A stretch of DNA of 64,000 nt from Streptomyces shenzhenensis (GCF_003688995.1 NZ_PENI01000006.1:248001-312000); one strand, 5' to 3'. Positions 7,468 through 17,123 are shown, counted from the first letter of the stretch. Notes: generated from the sequence alone by a model not told the origin. Translations and numbers: made by a program.

Positions 7468-9825
7468 TCAGCGTCCCAGACGCCCGCGCACCATGCCCAC
7501 CAGGGAGTTGATTTCCTCGATCCGCATGCGGCGGGCCGCGACGAAGAAGACCCCGAGCAGCAGGGCACCGCCGGCCACGAGCGCGAGGAACGAGCCGATG
7601 ACGCCCTGGCCGAGGGAGTGGCCGATGCCGTAGCAGGCCGCACCGCTGAGCGCCGCGGCCGGTACGGAGGCGATGCACAGCCGCGCGTACGTCCGCAGCA
7701 CCCGGGCCCCGTCCAGGTCGCCGCCGAGCCGCTTGCGCAGCCGCTTCCAGGCGACCCCCACGCCGATCGCGTACGCGAGGCCGTACGCGGCGGCCATGCC
7801 GGCCACGGCCCAGCGGGCGGGCAGCAGGAAGTAACAGGCGGCCGAGGCGCCCGCGTTGACCGCGGCCACGATGACCGTGTTGTAGAAGGGGGTGCGGGTG
7901 TCCTCGTAGGCGTAGAAGGCGCGCAGGACGACGTACTGCACCGAGTAGGGGATCAGGCCGAGACCGAAGGCCATCAGCATGTAGCCCATGTTGGTGGCCT
8001 CGCTGGTGCCCGAGGAACCGAAGATCAGCGTGCACATCGGGATACCGAGGGCCAGGAAGCCGAACGCGACGGGCACGATCGCCACGGCCGTCGTCCGCAG
8101 CCCCTGGGAGATGTCGTCGCGGACGGCACCCGCGTCGCTCTCGGCGGCCGAGCGCGAGAGCCGCGGCAGCAGGGCCGCCATCAGCGAGACGGTGATGATG
8201 GCCTGCGGCAGGCCCCAGATCAGCTGGGCGTTGGCGTAGGCCGCGAAGCCGGTGCCGTCGACGGGCGAGTTCGTGCCGGCCGCGGTGGACAGCTGGGAGA
8301 CGACGAGCGCGCCCGCCTGGTTGGCGAGGACGAACAGGATGGTCCACTTGGCGAGCGTGGCGGCCTTGCCGAGGCCGTGGCCCCGCCAGTCGAAGCGCAG
8401 CCGCAGCCGGAATCCGGTCTCGCGCAGATACGGGATCATCGCCAGGGCCTGGACGACCAGACCGAGCAGCACACCGATGCCGAGCAGCCGCTCGCCCTCC
8501 GGCGGGATGGTGGTGACCTTCATCCCCGAGTTCGCCGCGGTGCCGTACACCCAGATGAACATGCCGAGCGTCACGATGATGACGATGTTGTTCAGGACCG
8601 GGGTCCACATCATCGCGCCGAACTTTCCACGGGCGTTGAGGATCTGACCCATCACCACGTGGATGCCCATGAAGAAGATCGAGGGCAGGAAGTAGCGGAC
8701 GAAGGTGACGCCGACCTCGTTGGCGGCCGGATCGCTCGCCACCGAGTCCGACAGCAGACGGATCAGGAACGGAGCGGCGACGACGGCGAGCGCCGTGAGC
8801 ACGCCGAGCGCCACCATCACCAGGGTCAGCAGCCGGTTGGCATAGGCCTCGCCGCCGTCCTCGTCCTCCTTCATGGCACGCACGAGCTGGGGCACGAAGA
8901 CGGAGTTGAGGCCACCGCCGACGGTCAGGATGTAGATCATCGTCGGTAGCTGATAGGCGACCTGGAAGGTGTCACCGAGCAGACCGACACCCAGCGCCGA
9001 CACGATCAGCGCGGAGCGGATGAATCCGGTGAGGCGGGAGACCATGGTGCCCGCCGCCATCAGGGCACTCGACTTCAGCAGACCGGAAGCTCGCCCACCC
9101 TTCTTCGCGGTGGGGGCGGCGTCGGACGCGGCCGCCGGGGCGGGGTCGGGAGCGGGGGCGGCGGGAGCGGCACCCGCCGGTGCGGGCGCTCCGGCCGCGG
9201 ACGGCGCCTGCTGGTACTGCGTCTGCGGGTACGGCCCCGCCTGGTAGGGGTCCGCGGAGGACTGGGCGCCCTGGTACGGGGCCGCCGGATACTGCCCCAC
9301 CGGGCCCTGCCCGCCGGCGCCCGGGCCGGGTCCGGTCGGGGACCCCAGGGGCGGCTGTCCGCCCCCCTGCTGCTGGTCCCGGAAGAGATGGGCGAAGGCG
9401 TCCGGCTCGTGGTGCTCCTCGCCGGAGTGGGTGACGAGGTCGTCCACGCCCACGAACTGGGTCGTACGCGGATCGTCGCCGTAAGGCAGGTGCTGGGTCG
9501 GCCCGGCCGGCTCGGGCGCCGGGGTCTGCGCCCACACACGTGGGTCGGGGGCGTAGGGGGACTGGGCCGGCCGGCCGTACAGCGGCTGCTGCGGATGGGT
9601 CACCGGGGGCGGCGGGGGGTGCGCGGCCCGGTCGTAGAGCGCCTCGCCGACCGGGTCCTGGGCGGCGAGGTCCTGCGCGCGGTAGGGGTCCTGGTCGTAC
9701 GCGTCCTGGAGGTACATGTCCGCCGCGTGCTGCGGTGGTACCTGGCCGGGCTCGGGCGGCGGCCCGGGATGGCCCGAGCCGCCGCCCGAGCCCTGGCCGC
9801 GGTCACCGTCGTACGGCGCGTTCAT
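7468..9825 (-). CDS. murJ: Lipid II flippase MurJ/MviN with long disordered N-terminus
   Basis: The protein has 785 residues. The first 240 or so form a Pro/Gln/Tyr-rich cytosolic extension, which includes the ordered-looking patch RTTQFVGVDDLVTH. The MOP-superfamily flippase core begins at SGLLKSSALMAAGTMVSRLTG and continues with about 14 membrane segments to the C-terminus. MurJ moves lipid II across the membrane for peptidoglycan synthesis. It lies in a same-strand block: DUF6049 gene 45 bases upstream, pseudokinase gene 119 bases downstream. The extension is absent from E. coli MurJ. Its Thr-rich patch is a plausible kinase target (inference). Confidence 0.93.
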   Translation of the reverse strand: MNAPYDGDRGQGSGGGSGHPGPPPEPGQVPPQHAADMYLQDAYDQDPYRAQDLAAQDPVGEALYDRAAHPPPPPVTHPQQPLYGRPAQSPYAPDPRVWAQTPAPEPAGPTQHLPYGDDPRTTQFVGVDDLVTHSGEEHHEPDAFAHLFRDQQQGGGQPPLGSPTGPGPGAGGQGPVGQYPAAPYQGAQSSADPYQAGPYPQTQYQQAPSAAGAPAPAGAAPAAPAPDPAPAAASDAAPTAKKGGRASGLLKSSALMAAGTMVSRLTGFIRSALIVSALGVGLLGDTFQVAYQLPTMIYILTVGGGLNSVFVPQLVRAMKEDEDGGEAYANRLLTLVMVALGVLTALAVVAAPFLIRLLSDSVASDPAANEVGVTFVRYFLPSIFFMGIHVVMGQILNARGKFGAMMWTPVLNNIVIIVTLGMFIWVYGTAANSGMKVTTIPPEGERLLGIGVLLGLVVQALAMIPYLRETGFRLRLRFDWRGHGLGKAATLAKWTILFVLANQAGALVVSQLSTAAGTNSPVDGTGFAAYANAQLIWGLPQAIITVSLMAALLPRLSRSAAESDAGAVRDDISQGLRTTAVAIVPVAFGFLALGIPMCTLIFGSSGTSEATNMGYMLMAFGLGLIPYSVQYVVLRAFYAYEDTRTPFYNTVIVAAVNAGASAACYFLLPARWAVAGMAAAYGLAYAIGVGVAWKRLRKRLGGDLDGARVLRTYARLCIASVPAAALSGAACYGIGHSLGQGVIGSFLALVAGGALLLGVFFVAARRMRIEEINSLVGMVRGRLGR

Positions 9826-9870
9826 GGTTACCCCACCTCATCGTCCCCGGCCACGCGGCCACGACATCGC

Positions 9871-12234
9871 TCAACGGTCCACTCTCTCACCCGCCGCGGA
9901 CGGGTCGACGCTTTCCGGTGCGGTGTCCGGCGTCGGGTCACTCGGCTGCTCGGGCTCGGATGCCCCGGCACGGGCCCCGGACTCCTCCTGGAGACGCTCC
10001 GAAGGGTCCTCGGGGTTCTCCGGCTCCTCGGCGCCCTCCCCCGCGGTGTCGGGCCCGTCCTCCCCGGCCTGCCGGGCGGCCGCGCGCTTGCGCTGCGTGT
10101 ACATACGGAAGCCGGCCAGGACGAGGAGCAGCACACCGCCGCCGATGACGAGCATCACCGTGGGGGTGACCTCGGTGACCTTCACGTCGAAGCTGACGGG
10201 CGCGCCGTACTCCTGGCCGTCCTCCGTGTACAGCTGGGCGATCACGGTCACCCGGCCGTTGGCATTGGCCGAGGTGGTGAACTTCACGGACTGGCTGTGC
10301 CCGCCGGAGATGTCCACGGGCTGTTCCGCGTAGGCCTTGCCGCCGACGTTGAGGCGGGTCGGCATGGTCGAGGTGAGCCGCAGGACCAGATGGTCGACGC
10401 CCTGCACCAGGTTGTTCTGGACCGTGACCGGGATGGTGGCACTGCGGCCGGAGAGCTTCATCTCCGACTTGTCGATCAGTTTGACCTGGTCGGTCAGGTG
10501 GTTGAGCCAGCCCTCCACGCCCTGCCGGAAGGTGCCCGCCGCGTTGCCCCGGCCCCGCCAGGACGTGGACATCTCCCGGTTTATGGCCCGCCCGAAGGGG
10601 GTCACCACCCGGGACCTGTCGCTGAGGACCACCTGGAAGTTGTCGAGCTTGTCCTGTGTCCGCGCGATCTGCTCGAAGACCGTCCGCGGCAGCTCCTGCT
10701 TGCGCAGCGAGGAGGGGTACGCGGACCTGGAGGGGATCTTCGTGGTGGCGCCGGGGTCGGGCTTGGCCTTGGCGGCGGCGGTGAGTACCTGGGACTGGGA
10801 CCAGTTCCCGCCCTCCAGCGCCGTGATCGCCTGGGCCATCGCCCGGACCTGGCTCGCGGTCGGCATGCGCTGCGGGGCGACGACGATGCTGCGCTGCTGG
10901 TTGGTCTGGGTGTTGAGCGCGAGGCTCTGTGCGAGGAACTTCTGCACGGCGAGGGTGGTCGGGCCCGCCTTCGTCAGGTCGCCCTCGAACGCCGTGGACA
11001 GCCGGCTGTCGGCGACGACCGCCGTCGTGCCGCCGCCGATCGGACGGGCCGCCGAGGGCGTGTAGGGCAGGCTGCCGGTCTCCTGGAGGCTGTCGCTTCG
11101 GGCGATCACCTTGTCGGCGCCCGCGGAGGTGGCCACTTTGATGATCGACGGGTCCACGGCGCCTTCCACCGGCCAGACGAACTCGGTGCTCGGTGTGATG
11201 TGGAGCACTGTCTGGACCGTGGTGGCGGCGACGTCCGTGGCGTCCTTGAGGTGGCTGAGCGAGCCCGTGACCCTGGTGCCGTTGTGGGCGAGGGAGGCCA
11301 GGTCGGGGTCGGCGAAGGGCAGGGCGACGACCTGCTTGCCGGCCACCGCCTTCTGCAGGTCCGCGAGGAACTGTTTGGCCACCGTCTGGTGGGTGCCGGC
11401 CGTCGTGGTGTCGCCGTCGCCCTGGATCTGGTAGTTGCGGGTCATCGCGTCCGTCATGGCCAGCAGGTCCGGATCGATCACCCAGGTGACGTCGAGTCCC
11501 GTGCCGAGCGCCAGCATCTGGGCCAGCCGGCCGCCGGGGGAGATCTCCTTGGCGAGGTCGTCGTTGCGGAAGACCGGCGTCTGATGCTCACCGGGACCGG
11601 TCTGGGCCGTCATGCGGACGGTGGAGATCAGCGGCCACAGGAAGGTCGTCTTCGTGCGGGTGCCGGCCTCCGTCGGCTGCCAGGGCAGGAAGGTCCGCCG
11701 GACGCCCAGCATGTGCTCCCAGGGCTGAGCCGAGGTCTGGCCGGACAGGGAGACGTCGAATTCGTAGACGCCGTCCTGACCGAGGTCGAGCTCGTCGACC
11801 GGGACGGAGATGCTGAAGTGCTCGGCGACCCCCGGCGAGAGCTTGGCGAAGGTCTCCACGTACTTGCCGCCCACCTCGGCGGAGAAGATCCCCTGGGGCT
11901 CGTCGGACTGCCGGGCGGTGCTGTCGATGGCCGAGCGGGTGGTCAGCAGCGGTCCCACTCGGAGCCCCACATGGGCGTCGGTGACCGCTTGCTTGCCCTT
12001 GTTGGTCACTGTGCCCGACACGGTCAGCGTGTCCCCCTCGGCGGGGGCGCTGGGGGTGAGGGTGTCCACGGAGACGGACACGGTGCCCGAGGAGGCGGCC
12101 TGTGCGGGCGCCACGGCGGGCAGCAGGAACACACCCGCCAGCAGAGGCGCACCGGTGAGCAGTGCCCCGGTGCGCCGCAGCCACCGGCGGGCAGGTGAGG
12201 GAGTCGTCCCCTGGAAGTCTGCCGCCTCGGCCAC
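9871..12234 (-). CDS. Secreted/membrane-anchored DUF6049-type envelope protein
   Basis: The protein has 787 residues from a GTG start. It has an N-terminal signal peptide (twin Arg near residue 17, hydrophobic GALLTGAPLLAGVFLLP, cleavage probably after APAQA). A very long extracytoplasmic region follows, and a C-terminal transmembrane helix (PTVMLVIGGGVLLLVLAGF) ends in a basic, acidic-tailed cytosolic segment. The exterior begins with an immunoglobulin/CARDB-like part (GDTLTVSGTVTNKGKQ). The biochemical role is unknown. In actinobacteria it is constantly encoded just upstream of murJ, which suggests a part in envelope assembly. It is divergent from the CCA-adding enzyme gene. Confidence 0.8.
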   Translation of the reverse strand: MAEAADFQGTTPSPARRWLRRTGALLTGAPLLAGVFLLPAVAPAQAASSGTVSVSVDTLTPSAPAEGDTLTVSGTVTNKGKQAVTDAHVGLRVGPLLTTRSAIDSTARQSDEPQGIFSAEVGGKYVETFAKLSPGVAEHFSISVPVDELDLGQDGVYEFDVSLSGQTSAQPWEHMLGVRRTFLPWQPTEAGTRTKTTFLWPLISTVRMTAQTGPGEHQTPVFRNDDLAKEISPGGRLAQMLALGTGLDVTWVIDPDLLAMTDAMTRNYQIQGDGDTTTAGTHQTVAKQFLADLQKAVAGKQVVALPFADPDLASLAHNGTRVTGSLSHLKDATDVAATTVQTVLHITPSTEFVWPVEGAVDPSIIKVATSAGADKVIARSDSLQETGSLPYTPSAARPIGGGTTAVVADSRLSTAFEGDLTKAGPTTLAVQKFLAQSLALNTQTNQQRSIVVAPQRMPTASQVRAMAQAITALEGGNWSQSQVLTAAAKAKPDPGATTKIPSRSAYPSSLRKQELPRTVFEQIARTQDKLDNFQVVLSDRSRVVTPFGRAINREMSTSWRGRGNAAGTFRQGVEGWLNHLTDQVKLIDKSEMKLSGRSATIPVTVQNNLVQGVDHLVLRLTSTMPTRLNVGGKAYAEQPVDISGGHSQSVKFTTSANANGRVTVIAQLYTEDGQEYGAPVSFDVKVTEVTPTVMLVIGGGVLLLVLAGFRMYTQRKRAAARQAGEDGPDTAGEGAEEPENPEDPSERLQEESGARAGASEPEQPSDPTPDTAPESVDPSAAGERVDR

Positions 12235-12476
12235 GCGCTCGCCCGTCCCTCGTCGTCGTCAGTGGTCGCCGCAATGTGCGTCCACGCATGGTAACGATGC
12301 CCGCTGAGGGGAAGTGCCGCGGTCCGCCTCACAAGATCGAGGACGGCGACGGTCCGTCCCGCATGCTCAGTATCGAGCGGAAAGTGCGAGTCCGCCGCTA
12401 TGGCAGTGCTTGCACAGCTACGGACGGAGATGTTCGCCCGTGCTTAATGGGGGCGCTTCCGGTGGTCAGGGCCACG

Positions 12477-12493
12477 TACCCTCTTCTGTTGTG
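12477..12493 (+). promoter_or_regulatory. Likely -10 element and leaderless start of cca
   Basis: TACCCT (12477-12482) fits the TANNNT -10 pattern and ends 8 bases before the GTG at 12491. No Shine-Dalgarno sequence precedes that GTG. This spacing predicts a transcript beginning at or next to the start codon. I see no convincing -35. Confidence 0.5.
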
Positions 12494-13933
12494 CCGAACG
12501 CCAATGAAGACTCTCCCACTGCCCTGAGCCAGGTGCAGCAGCGCGCGGTGAGCGAACTGCTGCGGGTGGCCCCCGTCGCCGACGACCTCGCCCGCCGTTT
12601 CCAGGAGGCCGGGTTCTCACTCGCCCTGGTCGGCGGCTCGGTGCGGGACGCGCTGCTCGGCCGGCTCGGCAACGATCTGGACTTCACCACCGACGCCCGC
12701 CCCGAGGACGTACTCAAGATCGTCCGTCCCTGGGCGGATGCCGTGTGGGAGGTCGGGATCGCCTTCGGCACGGTCGGTGTGCAGAAGGACGGCTACCAGA
12801 TCGAGGTGACCACCTACCGGTCGGAGGCGTACGACCGTACCTCGCGCAAGCCGGAGGTGTCCTACGGCGACTCCATCGAGGAGGATCTCGTCCGGCGCGA
12901 CTTCACGGTCAACGCGATGGCCGTGGCCCTGCCGGAGAAGGAGTTCATCGACCCGCACGGCGGACTTGATGATCTTGCGGCCCGTATGCTGCGTACGCCG
13001 GGTACCCCCGAGGAGTCCTTCTCCGACGATCCGCTGCGGATGATGCGGGCTGCCCGCTTCGCCGCTCAGCTCGACTTCGAGGTGGCCCCCGAGGTCGTCA
13101 CGGCGATGAAGGAGATGGCCGCCCGGATCGAGATCGTCTCGGCCGAGCGGGTCCGGGACGAGCTGAACAAGCTGGTCCTGTCCGCGTACCCGCGCAAGGG
13201 CCTGACGCTGCTCGTCGACACCCGGCTGGCCGACCATGTGCTGCCCGAGCTGCCGGCTCTTCGTCTGGAGCGCGACGAGCACCACCGGCACAAGGACGTC
13301 TACGACCACTCGCTGATCGTCCTGGAGCAGGCGATCGCTCTGGAGGAGGACGGACCGGATCTGACGCTTCGGCTGGCCGCGCTGCTCCATGACATCGGCA
13401 AGCCGCGGACCCGTCGGTTCGAGAAGGACGGCCGGGTCTCGTTCCATCACCACGAGGTGGTCGGGGCGAAGATGACCAAGAAGCGGATGGCGGCGCTGAA
13501 GTACTCGAACGACCTGGTGAAGGACGTCTCACGGCTGGTCGAACTGCATCTGCGCTTCCATGGCTATGGCACCGGGGAGTGGACGGACTCGGCGGTCCGC
13601 CGCTATGTCCGTGACGCGGGGCCCCTTCTCGATCGTCTGCACAAGCTGACCCGTTCCGACTGCACCACCCGGAACAAGCGGAAGGCGGTGGCGCTGTCCC
13701 GGGCGTACGACGGTCTGGAGGAGCGGATCGCTCAGCTTCGGGAGCAGGAGCAGCTCGACGCGATCCGGCCGGACCTCGACGGCAATCAGATCATGGAGAT
13801 CCTCGGGGTCCCACCCGGCCCGGTCGTCGGCAAGGCCTACAAGCATCTGCTGGAACTTCGGCTGGAGCATGGGCCGATGGAGTACGACGCGGCCGTGGCG
13901 GTGCTCAAGGAGTGGTGGGCCGAGCAGGGCTGA
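12491..13933 (+). CDS. cca: CCA tRNA nucleotidyltransferase with HD domain
   Basis: The protein has 480 residues. The class II nucleotidyltransferase signature is visible as LVGGSVRDALLGRLGNDLDF, with the catalytic aspartates in the DLDF segment. The motif RRDFTVNAMA and the RMMRAARFAAQLDF motif follow. A C-terminal HD domain (LAALLHDIGKPRT, then HHHEVVGAKM) occupies about residues 295-420. It adds or repairs the 3' CCA end of tRNAs. Start: GTG 12491 begins MPNANEDSPT; the frame is open further upstream, but without a ribosome-binding site or conserved sequence. It diverges from the DUF6049-murJ block, as in mycobacteria. Confidence 0.93.
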   Translation: MPNANEDSPTALSQVQQRAVSELLRVAPVADDLARRFQEAGFSLALVGGSVRDALLGRLGNDLDFTTDARPEDVLKIVRPWADAVWEVGIAFGTVGVQKDGYQIEVTTYRSEAYDRTSRKPEVSYGDSIEEDLVRRDFTVNAMAVALPEKEFIDPHGGLDDLAARMLRTPGTPEESFSDDPLRMMRAARFAAQLDFEVAPEVVTAMKEMAARIEIVSAERVRDELNKLVLSAYPRKGLTLLVDTRLADHVLPELPALRLERDEHHRHKDVYDHSLIVLEQAIALEEDGPDLTLRLAALLHDIGKPRTRRFEKDGRVSFHHHEVVGAKMTKKRMAALKYSNDLVKDVSRLVELHLRFHGYGTGEWTDSAVRRYVRDAGPLLDRLHKLTRSDCTTRNKRKAVALSRAYDGLEERIAQLREQEQLDAIRPDLDGNQIMEILGVPPGPVVGKAYKHLLELRLEHGPMEYDAAVAVLKEWWAEQG

Positions 13934-13952
13934 GGCCGTGAAACGGGGTCAT

Positions 13953-13966
13953 GTTTCACGTGAAAC
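13953..13966. other. parS site (exact)
   Basis: Exact GTTTCACGTGAAAC just after the cca stop. It pairs with a second site 46 bases away in the same convergent gap. Confidence 0.93.
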
Positions 13967-13998
13967 ACGACCCCGGACCGGAACCACCGAGGGGCGAT

Positions 13999-14012
13999 GT
14001 TTCACGTGAAAC
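13999..14012. other. parS site (exact)
   Basis: Exact GTTTCACGTGAAAC. It is flanked by the inverted GGGGCG and CGCCCC arms, so the site is the core of a longer palindrome that may also act as a terminator. Confidence 0.93.
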
Positions 14013-14044
14013 ACCGCCCCTCGGTCGTCAGATCACCTGCGGTG

Positions 14045-14533
14045 CTACTTGGTCTCCTTCAGGCACAGCACGACGTCGTGGCCGCCGCCCGACTGCACGT
14101 AGTAGATGGTGGACTCCTTGATGGCCTCGCACTTGTTCCCGTCGCTGGAGCCGTCGAACTTCTCGACGACCTCGTACTGGGACTCGCTGGAGGAGCAGTC
14201 GACCTCATTGAGCTTGGGGTCGGTGTACGACCCCGCGTTGTGCATGCAGGCGCCCACCGAGGTGGTCTCCGCGTCCTCGCGGTTCAGGAACCAGCCGATG
14301 CCGAACTTCAGACCGATCACGACGACGGCGACGACGATGGCGCCGATGATGCGTATCGCCTTCTTGCCGACCCGGTTGGGCGGAGCGGGCTGCGGCGGGG
14401 GGACGGGAGCGCCCTGCGTGGGGAACGGGGCGTAAGGCTGACCCTGCTGGGGCTGGCCGCCCTGGGGCGGGTAAGGGGCCTGGCCCTGCGGCGGGTTGGG
14501 AGCCTGGCCCTGGGGCGGCGGTGGAGTTGACAC
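14045..14533 (-). CDS. Pro/Gln-rich single-pass membrane protein (LppU-like domain)
   Basis: The protein has 162 residues from GTG 14533, which has GGGGGACC upstream; an in-frame ATG at 14563 has none. Residues 2-65 are repeats of PPQGQAP-type sequence. One transmembrane helix follows (IIGAIVVAVVVIGLKFGIGWFL). About 75 extracytoplasmic residues carry four cysteines, likely two disulfides. The pattern resembles small actinobacterial LppU/SCO5692-type proteins. Function unknown. Its 3' end faces cca across two parS sites. Confidence 0.65.
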   Translation of the reverse strand: MSTPPPPQGQAPNPPQGQAPYPPQGGQPQQGQPYAPFPTQGAPVPPPQPAPPNRVGKKAIRIIGAIVVAVVVIGLKFGIGWFLNREDAETTSVGACMHNAGSYTDPKLNEVDCSSSESQYEVVEKFDGSSDGNKCEAIKESTIYYVQSGGGHDVVLCLKETK

Positions 14534-14632
14534 GAGGGGTCCCCCTGGAACGGTGGTGCGCATGGCGCGAAATAAGACTCACGTAAGTTAGCCGCTGCCA
14601 CTGACATCGCCCTCATCCAGCGGGGCTCTGTG

Positions 14633-15910
14633 TCATTGATGTGACACTCGTCGGCGCTCAAAGTGACCCATAGTCACCGCAACCGCCGCGTAGACAACGG
14701 CCACCACGACCACCAGCACGGTCGACCGGCCGTCCGGCGGGAGCATCAGGGCAGCCACCCCCGCGGCACCCACGAAAGCGATGTTGAACAGGACGTCGTA
14801 CACGGAAAAGATCCGGCCGCGGAAGCCGTCGTCCACGGACGACTGGACGATCGTGTCCGTGGCGATCTTCGCGCCCTGGGTGGTCAGCCCCAGCGTGAAC
14901 GCCGCCACCAGCATGGGTGCCGTGGCGAACGGCAGGCCGAGCGCGGGCTCCAGGATCGCGGCGGCCCCGGCGCACACGACGATCCAGCGGCCCGGTCCGA
15001 TGCGTCCCACCACCGCGGGGGTCAGCACGGCCGCGGCGAAGAAGCCGGCGCCGGACACCCCCACCGCGAGCCCCAGCAGCCGGAGCCCGTCGTCGGGGGT
15101 CGCGGCGAGGGAGTAACGGCACAGCATCAGCACCAGGACCAGCAGCGCGCCGTAGCAGAAGCGCATCAGCGTCATCGCGGACAGCGCCCACGCCGCCTCC
15201 CGGCGCCGGGGCTCGGCGAGATGCCGTACGGCCGCCAGCAGATCGCGTGCGGTGTCCGCGAGGGCCGTGCCGAGATGCGGTTGCAACGATCCCCGGTCGG
15301 GGCCGAGCAGGTCGGGTGCCATGGTGAGCGACACGAGGGCCGAGCACAGATAGAGCGCGGCGCCCAGCAGCACCACCGCGGCATCGGAGTCCGACACCAC
15401 CAGTCGTACGACGAAGGCGAGACCGCCGCCCGCGGTGGCGGCGAGCGTCCCGGCGGTCGGCGAGAGGGAGTTGGCCATCACCAGCCGCTCGGTGTCCACC
15501 ACACGCGGCAGCGACGCGGACAGGCCGGCGAGGACGAAGCGGTTGACGGCGGTGACGCACAGCGCGGAGACGTAGAACAGCCAGTCCGGCACGTCGCTGA
15601 CCATCAGGACGGCGGTGACCACCGCGAGGAGGGCCCGCAGCAGATTGCCGTGGACGAGGACCTGGCGGCGCCGCCAGCGGTCCAGCAGGACGCCCGCGAA
15701 CGGGCCGACCAGGGAGTAAGGGAGCAGCAGTACCGCCATCGCCGAGGCGATCGCGGTGGCCGAGGTCTGCTTCTCCGGGGAGAAGACGACGTACGTGGCG
15801 AGTGCGACCTGGTAGACGCCGTCGGCGCCCTGGGAGAGCAGGCGTACGGAGAGCAGACGACGGAAGTTCCGCAAGCGCAGCAGGACGCGCAGGTCACGGA
15901 CGACGGGCAT
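14633..15910 (-). CDS. MFS transporter, probable efflux permease
   Basis: The protein has 425 residues from ATG 15908-15910 (MPVVRDLRVLLRLRNFRRL). About 12 hydrophobic helices are visible, with the MFS motif-A-like loop GVLLDRWRRRQVLVHG between helices 2 and 3. The N-terminal RLRNFRRLLSVRLLSQ is typical of the DHA3-like drug exporters. The substrate is unknown. It follows the padR-ino1 operon on the same strand but is separated from it by a strong hairpin. Confidence 0.8.
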   Translation of the reverse strand: MPVVRDLRVLLRLRNFRRLLSVRLLSQGADGVYQVALATYVVFSPEKQTSATAIASAMAVLLLPYSLVGPFAGVLLDRWRRRQVLVHGNLLRALLAVVTAVLMVSDVPDWLFYVSALCVTAVNRFVLAGLSASLPRVVDTERLVMANSLSPTAGTLAATAGGGLAFVVRLVVSDSDAAVVLLGAALYLCSALVSLTMAPDLLGPDRGSLQPHLGTALADTARDLLAAVRHLAEPRRREAAWALSAMTLMRFCYGALLVLVLMLCRYSLAATPDDGLRLLGLAVGVSGAGFFAAAVLTPAVVGRIGPGRWIVVCAGAAAILEPALGLPFATAPMLVAAFTLGLTTQGAKIATDTIVQSSVDDGFRGRIFSVYDVLFNIAFVGAAGVAALMLPPDGRSTVLVVVVAVVYAAVAVTMGHFERRRVSHQ

Positions 15911-15934
15911 GGGGCACAGCCTCACACACGGGCA

Positions 15935-15964
15935 GGGTCCCCGGGTCATGCGACCCGGGGACCC
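15935..15964 (-). terminator. Terminator of padR-ino1
   Basis: A perfect 13-bp GC-rich stem (15935-15947 with 15952-15964) around a 4-base loop lies 33 bases past the ino1 stop. Confidence 0.8.
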
Positions 15965-15997
15965 TCACAGCCCTGGCAGGAGCGATTTCGGCGTGGT

Positions 15998-17080
15998 CTA
16001 GCGCTCGACGTCGCCGCGGATGAACTTCTCCACGTTCTCGCGGGCCTCGTCGTCGAAGTACTGGACCGGCGGGGACTTCATGAAGTAGGAGGACGCCGAG
16101 AGGATCGGGCCGCCGATGCCGCGGTCCTTGGCGATCTTCGCGGCGCGGAGGGCGTCGATGATGACACCCGCGGAGTTCGGGGAGTCCCAGACCTCCAGCT
16201 TGTACTCCAGGTTCAGCGGGACGTCACCGAAGGCGCGGCCCTCCAGCCGGACGTAGGCCCACTTGCGGTCGTCGAGCCAGGCGACATAGTCGGACGGGCC
16301 GATGTGCACGTTCTTCTCGCCGAGGTCCCGGTCGGGGATCTGCGAGGTGACGGCCTGCGTCTTGGAGATCTTCTTGGACTCCAGACGCTCGCGCTCCAGC
16401 ATGTTCTTGAAGTCCATGTTGCCGCCGACGTTCAGCTGCATCGTGCGGTCCAGGACGACGCCTCGGTCCTCGAACAGCTTCGCCATGACACGGTGCGTGA
16501 TGGTCGCGCCGACCTGGGACTTGATGTCGTCGCCGACGATCGGGACGCCCGCCTCGGTGAACTTGTCCGCCCACTCCTTGGTGCCGGCGATGAAGACCGG
16601 GAGGGCGTTGACGAAGGCGACCTTGGCGTCGATGGCGCACTGGGCGTAGAACTTCGCCGCGTCGTCGGAGCCGACGGGCAGGTAGCAGACGAGGACGTCG
16701 ACCTGCTTGTCCTTGAGGACCTGGACGACGTCGACCGGGTCGGCGTCGGACTCCTCGATGGTGGCCCGGTAGTACTTGCCGAGGCCGTCGAGGGTGTGGC
16801 CGCGCTGCACGGTGACACCGGTGGTGGGCACGTCGCAGATCTTGATGGTGTTGTTCTCGGAGGCGCCGATCGCGTCCGCGAGGTCGAGGCCGACCTTCTT
16901 GGCGTCGACATCGAACGCGGCGACGAACTCGATGTCGCGCACGTGGTAGTCACCGAACTGCACATGCATCAGTCCGGGGACCTTGGACGCCGGGTCGGCG
17001 TCCTTGTAGTACTCGACTCCCTGCACCAGCGAGGCGGAGCAGTTGCCCACGCCGACGATGGCTACGCGAACCGAACCCAT
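15998..17080 (-). CDS. ino1: myo-Inositol-1-phosphate synthase
   Basis: The protein has 360 residues, the short actinobacterial form. The NAD-binding motif [20 protein letters not shown] is N-terminal. Conserved stretches include [16 protein letters not shown] and [12 protein letters not shown], which carry active-site Lys and Asn residues. It converts glucose 6-phosphate to inositol 1-phosphate, feeding mycothiol and phosphatidylinositol. The gene lies 43 bases downstream of a PadR regulator on the same strand, so it is probably co-transcribed with and controlled by it. Confidence 0.96.
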   Translation of the reverse strand: MGSVRVAIVGVGNCSASLVQGVEYYKDADPASKVPGLMHVQFGDYHVRDIEFVAAFDVDAKKVGLDLADAIGASENNTIKICDVPTTGVTVQRGHTLDGLGKYYRATIEESDADPVDVVQVLKDKQVDVLVCYLPVGSDDAAKFYAQCAIDAKVAFVNALPVFIAGTKEWADKFTEAGVPIVGDDIKSQVGATITHRVMAKLFEDRGVVLDRTMQLNVGGNMDFKNMLERERLESKKISKTQAVTSQIPDRDLGEKNVHIGPSDYVAWLDDRKWAYVRLEGRAFGDVPLNLEYKLEVWDSPNSAGVIIDALRAAKIAKDRGIGGPILSASSYFMKSPPVQYFDDEARENVEKFIRGDVER

Positions 17081-17123
17081 TCCGGTTGCTCCCTGTGTGT
17101 ACGAGTGAGGCCCTGGATGGGCT

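Noticed and set aside
13997..14530. Short frames beginning MFHVKH at several sites
   Set aside because: The start and first residues are created by parS (ATG TTT CAC GTG AAA). Only the cydDC case continues into a real protein.
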